From assembly GCA_029224185.1 (NCBI GenBank), contig CM055205.1, forward strand, positions 20,508,762-20,572,761: DNA of 64,000 bases, given 5' to 3'. Below the pieces are notes generated by a model. The model had not been told where the DNA came from. It did no database searches and worked only from the letters and a program-made list of their open reading frames with translations. The translations under genes and the position numbers were made by a program. The DNA comes from Karalla daura. Taxonomy: Eukaryota > Chordata > Actinopteri > Chaetodontiformes > Leiognathidae. This document shows positions 12,506 through 22,329 of this stretch, one piece after another. The stretch's first letter is position 1. The number at the start of each line of letters is the position of its first letter.

Positions 12506-13002
12506 ACACACAGACGAGATAAATATTCAAGCACAGTAATGTTGGACAAACAGGACATGATCATCTAGATAAACTGATACAGTGATATGCAGACCTACAC
12601 GATGAGTGTGGTTAGTAAGCATAAATCAGACAAAGTGAGGACATTGTTGTGCTGTTCCCCAACCCAGAACCTCAGGAACTTCACTGATCAGGAACTCAGT
12701 CCAGAGTTTCACTTCCTTTTGGTTGGTTGCATGGTTTTTTTGACTTTTCCTCAGTATTTTTGCTCCATAATTTCCTGCTTGGAGTTGTTGTTGTTGTTGT
12801 CTTGATCACATCCCTGAGACAGTAAACAAACACGGGGAATCTGGGGGGGTTGGGGGGGTCCCATCTGATTCAGTCCTACAGAGTTTCAACTTCAACTATC
12901 CACTTCTTCTTTTTGAAAGTTGTTTAAAATCAAAAGTGCTACCACAGAAATACTCCAACTACACGTCTAGCCTCCTCCTCCTCCATTCCTCCCAGCTGAT
13001 AC

Positions 13003-13224
13003 ACAGGCACATCTCAAAGTATTAGAATACCCTGACAAAGGTCAATAGTTATCATCAGTCGTTTCAGAAAGTGAAACTTGAAATGTCCTTTTTTTAAACA
13101 CTGAGTTTTGACTCATTATCATCATCAAAAGTACAAGTGTGAAATACTTCACTCTATGTATTCATGTATTCTGAAATAACAAATCACTTTTCCACAGTAT
13201 TCTTATTTTTTGAGATGTTCTTGT
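13003..13224. mobile_element. Non-autonomous DNA transposon (MITE) with about 28-bp terminal inverted repeats
   Basis: The left end (13003-13030, ACATCTCAAA then TATTAGAATAC) is nearly the inverted copy of the right end (13197-13224, TATTCTTATTTTTTGAGATG). The 220-bp AT-rich body has no coding capacity. The terminal phrase with ATCTCAAA and TTAGAATA is common to a widespread vertebrate MITE family I recognise but cannot name with certainty. It lies in the inferred kdm1b 3'UTR. Confidence 0.65.
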
Positions 13225-13804
13225 ATTCCACACAGAGAGCTGCATGAAACACTGGAGGGCGACTCTTAAAGGAAACGTCTTCAGATATCACTATGAAACA
13301 GTCTTAGTTTGATCATCTAACAGTAAATCTCCATAACTGAGCAGTTTTCATGCACTCAAACCTCTCGTTTCTTTCCCTCATCACAGAAGTGCTACAAACA
13401 ACATCCATAAACGCAAACTGAGGACAACAGCCTCAACCATGATTTCCATCTTTTCCTCTTTTTTCTCCTCTTGCATCTTTGTGGGCATCACAGATTTGCC
13501 AGCTACCCTTTTTGATACAAGAACTCAGCTCCTTCATCTTCTCCCTGTTGTAGACTGACTCCTAACCCCGTTTTTTTGTTGTTTTGTTTCGTGTTTTTGG
13601 AAAGTGACTCGGCGGCGTCGAGCAGACGAGCGTCACAGTTCAGTGAAAAATCTTTTCAAGTGGAGGAGATTCAGGCGGAACAGTCGAGAGCTGTTCGGCT
13701 TGTTGGAGCTCAGAGCGACCCGTGCGTCCGTGCTGCTGGTGCTAGAGTCCTGGGCTGGCGGCTCAGACGGCGGCCATCTTGGCGGCGGCCATCTTGGCGG
13801 TGGC

Positions 13805-16800
13805 TCAGACGGCGGCCATCTTGCTGGCCTCCCTGACGCCGCTCAGGTAGGCTCCCGTCACAGTCTGAGGGAAATGTCTGTTGGTAGCCTGTCAACACGA
13901 CAAAACAGCAGCAGCTCATTAGTGAAAACAGCTGAAAGTGTCTGACTTCAGTTAAGCTGAGGAGCTACGCTGAGAACCAGGAACCAGGAACCATTCTGGG
14001 TTCTCTTTAAGCAAACCCTCCCAGAGACATCTGTTTGATGGTATCGCTGATAAACTGTAAATGTGATGAGGGTTCGGGCGTCTTCACCTCGCCAGCGAAG
14101 AAGACTTTTCCCTGCACGTCTTCAGCGAGGATGTCGTAGGCCTCTCCACTTCCCCCGGTCTTCACGAAGCTGTAGGACATCTGGGACCACAGGTCTTTGC
14201 TCCAATGTGTGACGAAGAAATTCACCGGCTCAGGGACCTCCTGCCGCAGACCATCAACACCAGTAAACAGGTTTATATGGAGCTGATGGGAGAGTCAGAA
14301 AGCTCCCAGCACAGCTGGATGGAGGTGAGAGGGGGAGGCCTCACCTGCTCTTTGAAGAGTTCCCGCAGCACCTTCATGCTCTCCTCCACCACCTCCTCGT
14401 CCTCCAGCTCCCTGACTGCAGCCACAGCATCCCCAGTGATGACAGACATGAGGACCGCCTGCTTCCCCTGAGAGACAGACAGGTCCGAGGGAGAGAGACA
14501 CAGACAGGTCAGAGAGGGAGAGGGAGAGAGCATCGAGACACAGACTCTCTGAACGTCTCGCTGCTCTGCGGCAGGTGAGGGAGAGACACACCTGTGGCTC
14601 CATGTCGTAGAAGACGCCAAACATGCCCCTCTTGTCGGGACTGGGCGGGATGTGGCCGAAGTAGTCGGCTCCTTGGATCTTCTTGTCCCAGAATCTGTAC
14701 GGAAACTGGAGCGCGATCTGCAGGAAGCACAAACACCGTCTGGGTTCTTCGTCATCATCATTCAGTGGACTTGGATTCTCACATGTACTCCACTCCCGTT
14801 AACATGGGTGACATTTTCTATACTTATTATTCTTTTGTAATATGAATGTGATGCTTCAGAGAGGAGCTTGAACATTTCTTCACCTTCTCTATGATTCCAG
14901 TTCCCAGACTGTGGATGGCCTTCATCTTCCTGTCAGGCAGCGCAGGGCTGAACTGGATGAAGTTCTTCTGAAGCAGCGTCAGTGGGACTGTGACAAGGAC
15001 CTGGCAGAGGAGACGAGGCCAGTTCAGCTCTGTTCCCTCACACGCTTCACACAGGACGAGCAATAGAAGCTATGACTATGCTACACAATCACACAGTCCC
15101 GACTCACTGAACTGATCCTAAATACAGACTCTACTAGAAAATGTTCTCCATGACGTCACCTTCTGTGCCGTCCACTGGGACCCGTTGGACGAGGTAACTT
15201 TGACGACATCACCTGAGTAATCGATGGACTGAACCTGGAGTCAAGATGCAAACACTGTGAGGTTGTTTATTTGAATGAACATGAAGAGGAGAAGAGTCAG
15301 CGAGCCAGAGGTGAGGCAGCAACCAACCGGGCACTTGGTGCGGATGTCGAGGCCTTCGCTCAGTCTGTGGAGCAGCACCGAGTAGCCCTGAGTGAGCAGA
15401 GTGTGCTCCCCTGAGAACTGGGCGAAAAACTCATTGTGGTCCCAGGACCTGGCAGACACCTGCACACAACACAATACACACCGTCTAGACACACTATCTC
15501 ACACACGTATACCATCATCCTCATCCTGACACAGAGTCACAGAGTTCTGCTTGTTTGTGTCCTAACAAGCAGAGGAAGCTCAGACTGCTCAGGAGGCAGC
15601 AGCCTGACCGAGGCCTTCTGCCTCACTCAGCCTGGGTCTGACCTGGTCCAGCGTGCTGCCGCAGGCAAACTCCAGGTTGCTGAGGTGAAACTGAAGCACT
15701 TTCTCCTCCAAATCACTGAACTGGATCCCAGACTCCTGCAGGAAGTTCTTCTTCACCTCCTGGACCTTCTCTGCAGAGAGAGCATCAACATCATGGCACG
15801 GCTCCAGCAGCTGAGCAGCAGCTGAGCAGCAGCTGAGCAGCAGCCGTCTGGAGGCGGGGCGCCTGCTCACCGCTCAGAGGCGTGTCCTGGCTCTGGGACT
15901 TGTCCTTCCTCCACTCCGACACCACGTCCAGGATGGCGTTGAAGTGGAAGTCCATGCGCTTGTCGATGGCCGGGTCGGTGGCCTGGCCGCCCTCCTGGAA
16001 CAGCTCGCAGCGCTCGCCCAGCTTGTGCATCTTCACGCCCATCTGCACCAGAGGGGAGGACGGACAGACAGACTCAGACTGAGCCTCTACTCCATCCAGA
16101 CTGGTTCAGAGCGACCGTACCTGCTCACACATCAGGGCGATGGGGTTGTTCACGCAGCCGTTGACGATCTGAGCCCCTCGGCCCACCGTGACGCCCAGAG
16201 ACGCGTCGTCCCACACCCGGCCCCCGATCCTGTCCCGCGCCTCCAGCACCACCACCTGGAAACCCGAGAAGAGCAGAGCGTGAAGCTACAGGAGAGCAGG
16301 ACCTGGACAGGGAGGAGGAGGAGGAGGAGCAGGAGCAGCAGGAGGCGTCACCTGAGTGCCGAAGTTCTGCAGCTGGCGAGCAGCCGCCAGGCCGGCCGCC
16401 CCGGCCCCGACCACGATCACGTTCCTCTGGGGAGGAGACGCAGACAGTCACTCTCTCAGTCTGTGTCCACTTCAGCTTTGCTATCAGCTTGTTTTGTTGA
16501 TTTAACTGCATTAACTGATCTTTTCACTGATTTCATGTGTTTTTTTATTTTAATCCTTACCTCTGTAAAGCACTGTGAGTTGCCTTGTGTTAAGAATGGC
16601 TCACCATCATCATTCTCTAACTGACTTACAGATCTTAATCAGTCAGGATCAGCCTGATTCTTTCTTTTCTCACACATTTTCTCTCTATCTAACTGTCCGG
16701 GCCAGTGACTCGCCCAGGCCCTCCACACCTCCCTCAGCATCCTCAGCATACAAAGCTTCCCTCAGCCACCAACAAATCTCGATCTGGACACATCCCCGTT

Positions 16801-19800
16801 AATCCCAGTGAGAACAGATCCAGTCCTGACAGACTCAGAGCGGATGAGGGTCCTCACCGTGCAGTATTTCTCCGGCAGCAGTGGACGTTTCACAGCCAGA
16901 ACCCCCGTGTTGATGAGTCCCTTCCTGGTCATGAAGTGGAGCACGCGGTCCAGCTCCTGCACGCAGCGCACACGCACCAAGCCCCGCACGATGATGTGCT
17001 CGGCACATCTCTGAGGAGTCAGCGCTTCCTTCAGACACACGGACAGAAGAGTCATCCTCCGCTCCACAAACACTCTGGAGAATGAGAGACGTGTTCTGAG
17101 CGTGAGTGTGAGGCGCACCGTGCAGTTCTTGTGCCAGGAGGCGAGGATGAGGTTCCTCAGAGCCAGGTACATGGTGGGGTCTCTGGAGAACTCTGGGAAC
17201 TCGTACAGCTCGTCCAGCTCCATCATGTCCGGACGCACACACAGAGCCTTGCCACACTCGTTGGGCTGGTAGAAGGGCTGGAAGTACGGGCACAGGCCGG
17301 GAACTGGACCACACACACATTAATAGACAGACAGAAAGTGATAGTCCCCCTCTGTCCCATGGTGAGAAACTGTGGCCTGTAGAACCTTCTACACAGTTTG
17401 CAGCTATCAACTCCCTGCAGTCATCACTGGTTCATATAACCCTGTGGCTCCCCAGTACAGGCCTCCCTCCCAGTGAACAGGCCTCCCTCCCAGTGAACAG
17501 GCCTCCCTCCCAGTGAACAGGCCTCCCTCCCAGTGAACAGGCCTCCCTCCCAGTGAACAGGCCTCCCTCCCAGTGAACAGGCCCCCCTCCCAGTGAACAG
17601 GCCTCCCTCCCAGTGAACAGGCCTCCCAGTGAACTCACTCTGGGGCTGGACGGCTCTGCAGTGGTCTGCCCTCAGCTCGGTCAGGGACACGGTGCTGGCC
17701 GAGCCTGAGGGGCTCATCCCCACACAGTCGGGGTAGTAGGCGGCCAGGAAGGGGCTGGCCGGACTCTCCTTGAACAACGGCGGCAAAATGAGCATGGAGT
17801 GCCACCAGCTGTCCGTCACCTCGGCCACCCTCTGCAAAACAACAGGACGGTCAGCTGCCAGCAGATCATTACTGGAACTGACAAGGGGACATTTCAGAGC
17901 AAAAAGCACACGTCACAGCTTACCAAGTCCTCTGGCTGGGAGCACTGGTCTGGACCTTCACTCTGCAGAAAGACACATGTTCACACTGAAGGTCTTCACT
18001 GGTGTTTCAGGTGTTTCTTTGCTGCTTCTTCTCATGATAACGTACATGTGAAGCTGTCAGCAGCACGCTGGGTTTACAGCAGTAGATATGGAGGCTGCAC
18101 ATGTCATGTGTGCATCAGCTTTGAAGTTGCTGTGCAGGTTGTTTTTGACGTCTGTCTCACTTAAATAACGTAAAAGTGATTAAATGCGACATGACAGGCC
18201 AGAATGAGGTTGCTTTAGGACACAAAACATCAGATCTGGGTCACATATGGGCAAACAGATCAGAACAGGGCCACTTTTCCCTGCACTGTGATCGTAACCT
18301 AAGATGGCACAGTGGTTTTCAGTGTTGTAAACCTGCCCTCCTCCTCAGAGCCTTTGCATAACATGTCACTGGGAGAACGTGTGTCTGTGTGTGAGGCTTG
18401 CTTTTGTTACGTAGAGCACTTTGAGCTACACCTTATTAAACACTAGTTAGTGAGTTGTTGTTTACCTTGATGTTGTTGACCTTCATTCCACAGCGATAGG
18501 TGGAGGCCAGGGAGGACGTCAGCTGGATCTCCTTGGTGAGCTGCCGCCACTTCCTGCATTCTGGTTTAGTACACTGAACCTGAAGGCCACACCATGTCAC
18601 AGCACTGTGAACAGTGAACCTTGAATCACAGTGTTCTAGTGGTTAGGAGAAGTCTGGAGAGCTGCTCTTACCCAGAACGGGAGCTGCTGATCCGCCATGA
18701 AAGCCTTAAGGCTGGGCTCACTCTTCCCATTACTGGTCCACACTTTCTTCCACGAGGCAAATGTTTCATAGCCATCTTTGTGGCTGCCAGAGAAGAAAAA
18801 AAAAACTTCATGCAGCAGGAATTTGACATCACGATGAAAAGAAGAGAACAGGGTGAGGACATTACCTTCTATAATAGTGGTCAAAGCATTCGTTGCAGAA
18901 GTGCTCACCACAGGACAGGTGATACCAGCGCGATGTGTATCCGTTTTTAGCACATCTGAGGACACAGACAGAGTGACAGACAGGTCCATTTAAAATCAAT
19001 ACAACAAGAAACCAGAACATGAAAAACAAGGAGAAGACACACCCTACCTTTCAGATGCACTGGCAAAACACACGGGGTACGTGGCCGAGCATCCAGCCTT
19101 CTCACACTTCCTGTACTTCTTCTCAGACTGGTCGTCTTCCTCCTCGGTGTCGGTGGCTTTTCTTTTGCTCTAGAAGACAGCATGGAGAAAGACACTGCTG
19201 AGCTCAACTCTGATAGAGAGCACAGACCTGAAGACACATCAATCATGTCAGGACCCACAGGATGTCAGACCTTGGAAAACACATCTGTATCTGTAAGTCT
19301 GGTCACTGTAACTATATCCAGCCAGTAGGAAGGGGTATATATATATATATAACATAAAGAGCTGTGAATTATGTTTAAGTCTGCTATTAATCCCCACTGT
19401 AGTATTAATAAAAGTCACTCTATTCTATTCTTAATTTTATTAATGCTTTGAAATAAACACCTCTGTGTGAGATGGGACCAGGAGCTCAACCTTGAATCCT
19501 GCTGCTTACCTGTCCAGGTGGAGGGTTGTTGGTGCGTTTCACCCGGACGTTGATCTGTCTCCCAGAGGAGCGCAGGGCCTGAGCGTCCCCCCCAGAAGAC
19601 TCCCCAGAGCTCCTTTTCCTGGCTTTCCGAGCTCCAGAGGCATTTCCAGGGTAGTCTGAACACACAGCAGAGGAGAGGACCAGGGCCAAGATCAAACATC
19701 TTATCTGCTTTTGCCTGGTTTTATTAGATTAGTTCATAGTTTAGAGAGTGTGCAGCCTGCACTGTTTCTCAATTTCCCTTCCAACAATGGAGCTGTAACT

Positions 19801-20251
19801 GGAACCTGAACTCCTGTCTGTCTATCTATCTATCTATCCCCACAGCACACAAGGATCAAACAAGACTTCAATAGATCAAGACCTAGGGTCTATGGTTTAT
19901 ATGGATGTTCACACACGCAGACACACACACGTGAAGATCAAACAAGACTCAGGATCACTAGAACCAGGGCCTTTTGTTGTGTTCTCTCTCTATATCACTC
20001 ACACGCTGTCTACACACATACATGACACACACACACACTCAGGAGGGTCAGAGAGGGCCTGTTGTTATTGTGGATGCCAGATAAGATGATGTGGACACAC
20101 AGTGACCAGAGAAGAGAGAGAAACACGCTGTCAGTCGGGATGTAAACACACAGATGTAGGGCGGTGACAAACGCACAACGAGCTCTTTAAACATTTAGCA
20201 TGTAGCATGTGTTAGCATCGAGAACGACACACAACCTGCGTCCGACAGCAT
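13805..20251 (-). CDS. kdm1b: Lysine-specific histone demethylase 1B (LSD2/AOF1)
   Basis: FAD-dependent demethylase of mono- and dimethyl H3K4, acting in the nucleus. Twenty-one minus-strand exons join to 835 residues (human 822): 20251-20236, 19655-19510, 19169-19048, 18955-18866, 18783-18672, 18579-18466, 17962-17924, 17831-17639, 17303-17119, 17028-16858, 16426-16352, 16255-16121, 16042-15871, 15770-15643, 15459-15328, 15234-15160, 15000-14884, 14717-14592, 14467-14345, 14240-14088, 13888-13805. Order: basic N-terminus; C4H2C2 zinc finger (about 72-135, CEKAGCSATYPVC); CW zinc finger (about 160-205, CTKPECRKWRQL); SWIRM (about 215-395, YFQPFYQPNECGKALCVRPD); amine oxidase with dinucleotide-binding VIVVGAGAAGLAAA near 400; candidate catalytic Lys in VPLTLLQK near 647; FAD-site FFAGEATNRHFPQT at the C-terminus. 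It shares a promoter region with cfap69. Confidence 0.97.
17453..17633 (-). repeat. 20-bp tandem repeat at the kdm1b intron 8 donor
   Basis: About nine head-to-tail copies of a 20-bp unit (plus-strand CCTCCCTCCCAGTGAACAGG), one with a single C variant and the last shortened. The array starts only a few bases inside intron 8, next to the donor at 17638-17637. In the transcript each unit reads GGGAGGGAGG, so it is a run of G-triplets. Open frames across it are repeat artefacts. Confidence 0.95.
17963..18465 (-). other. kdm1b intron 6
   Basis: Non-coding stretch of about 500 bases. The coding-upstream end (about 18410-18440) has a CACTTTGAGC phrase like those in decayed teleost retroelement tails. 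A similar phrase occurs at about 16565-16590 in intron 10. No element boundaries can be drawn. Confidence 0.4.
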
Positions 20252-20714
20252 CTCTAAGTGCGGTGTTTCCTCCACAAAGGCTCCCCGGGCGTGTCTCTGG
20301 CTCTCAGGGGCTTGGGGTGTGTGTTTCACTGTCCCCTCTCTGTCTTTTATTGTTGTGGGGGGCGTCAAATCAAAGCCCCTGCTGTAGCTCTGAACACCAC
20401 TTCCGGTTCTACTAAATAACTTCCGCGTTTTCTTTTTTTTTCGCGGGAAAGCCTTTTGACTACTTCCGCTCGCCGTAGACCGTAACTATGGTGACGACAA
20501 AAAACAGTGAAGGGAGAGAGAGACTGAGGAGGAGAGCTGCACATCATGCAGGTGTTAAAGCACCAGACAGGGCTGGAATAAGAGTCGACCCCACAGCCTC
20601 TATCCGAACGTAAACAAGCGTTGTTAAGCTGTTGAGAACCAAAACAAACAATGTCCAGTGACGCGTTCCTGTGTGGTTGAAGTGAGGAGTTTCTGAAAAA
20701 GTTTCTTTCTTCAG
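20252..20714. promoter_or_regulatory. Bidirectional promoter between kdm1b and cfap69
   Basis: The two start codons lie head-to-head, 464 bp apart (kdm1b ATG at 20251-20249 on minus, cfap69 ATG at 20715 on plus). The interval is moderately CpG-rich around 20400-20500, contains an X-box (20482-20495), and lacks a clear TATA box. A pyrimidine run ending in CAG just before the cfap69 ATG could be the acceptor of a 5'UTR intron. Confidence 0.6.
20482..20495. promoter_or_regulatory. X-box-like RFX binding site upstream of cfap69
   Basis: GTAACTATGGTGAC matches the palindromic X-box consensus GTHNYYATRRNAAC at 13 of 14 positions (either strand) and lies about 220 bp upstream of the cfap69 ATG. RFX factors drive ciliary genes through such sites. 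The sequence match is direct; function is inferred from the match and the ciliary role of CFAP69. Confidence 0.6.
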
Positions 20715-22251
20715 ATGGATTCAGGAAAAGTTGCGCACAGAAGAAAAACTGACATTACAGCGATCAGACCGAGAGCCCCAGAGGAGAGGAGGCAACATGT
20801 CGAGCAGGTAAATAAAACAAACAAACAAACAAACACTCTCACTTCTACAACTCCCTCACATCATCGGATTTATTGTCAGGTAGTTGTGCTACTTAGTTCC
20901 GCTTCTATAAGGAATTTGTTTTAGTGATGGGTACAGAAAACAAGACATAGGTTAGCAACAGCAATTTCAGATCTTTTTTTATTACATTGGTTCAAACTAT
21001 TTAGGGTATATTACAAGAAAATGTGTCTTGTTTGTTAATGTGTCTGTGTGTTTGTGTGTGTGTATGTGTGTGTGTGCGTGTGTGAGACTGCCTCGGGGCA
21101 GTTGGAGAACCACTCTGACATGAATGAGAAAAATCACATAATGAAGTTTACTTTAATTGGACGTTTGTGCTAAAAAAACACAAATTTAACTTTACCTTTG
21201 TATAATAAAGAGATGATGAAGGCGAAGCTTTTCATTAAGAGTCATCAAAGATCTAGAAAGTTCGACTCAGCGATTACAGAAGTGCATTAAAGTTGTACTT
21301 GAACCAGGTGTGATGTCTCAACAGGTCAGTGCTAAAAGTCTGGATCTCAGTAAAGTGATCCGTCTCCTTGAAGATCCTTTGACCGTAAGCCGAACCCCAA
21401 CGCCTGCACACTTAGTCCATTTCCAGTTGTTCTGTGTGTAATATTCTGTGATATACTCTGTGTTTGCTGAAGGCCATGTTGAAGGAGAGGCACCTCTTTG
21501 TGCTGAAGAAGCTACTGAAGAGGAACCAGGTTGGCTTTGTATCCTTTGTTCTGGATTCATCCCTCATCAACCCCTCTAATGACACATCGTTCTTCAATGC
21601 AATGCTTTCACACTGTGCGGCAGGTTGTCAGGTTTTCCTGGACAGGTCTCCTGGCGCTGTGATGAAAATAGATGTGCTCTCATGCAACCTGAACGCGGAG
21701 CCTAACGCTATCTCCCAGGGCTCTAATTTGCCCGCTGCATCAGTGTGTCTGTCAGCGTTTTAGCTGTTCAGAAATAACCGCAGTCATGGCGACTGTGCTC
21801 TCTGCTCTCTGTGGGACTCATATTCGCGGGATCACTTTGCCAGAACTGTTAAAACTTCTTTAAAAAAGTCTTTCAAGCTTCTGCGGGAGCTGTCGGGCAT
21901 CGCCAAAATCCTCAACATCTGTGCTGAGAGGGCGGAGGAGCACCCGGAGTACGTGCCCGTTCTGTGTGAGGCACTGAAGATTTGTCGGTGAGAAGCTCAA
22001 AAATATGCAGCCACATGTGGAAGACCTGGGTGTGTTCCTCCTCTGCTTTAGCCTGAACGTGGACTATCTGCTTTGCTTCTTCTCAGGCTTCCCTTCATGA
22101 AGGAAAAAGCTTCAGATGAGATAAACTACGCTCCAGACGTCATAGAGTTCCTCTCTCATTTGGGTACAAGCATCAGCTATTAACTGTCAGCATCATAACA
22201 TAACATAAGATGACAGTCACATGTGTGTAGTATCACTTGATAAAACGTGTG

Positions 22252-22329
<78 letters not shown>

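Noticed and set aside
15944..16624. A 226-codon plus-strand frame within kdm1b
   Set aside because: Runs antisense across two kdm1b exons and their introns; no conserved domain.
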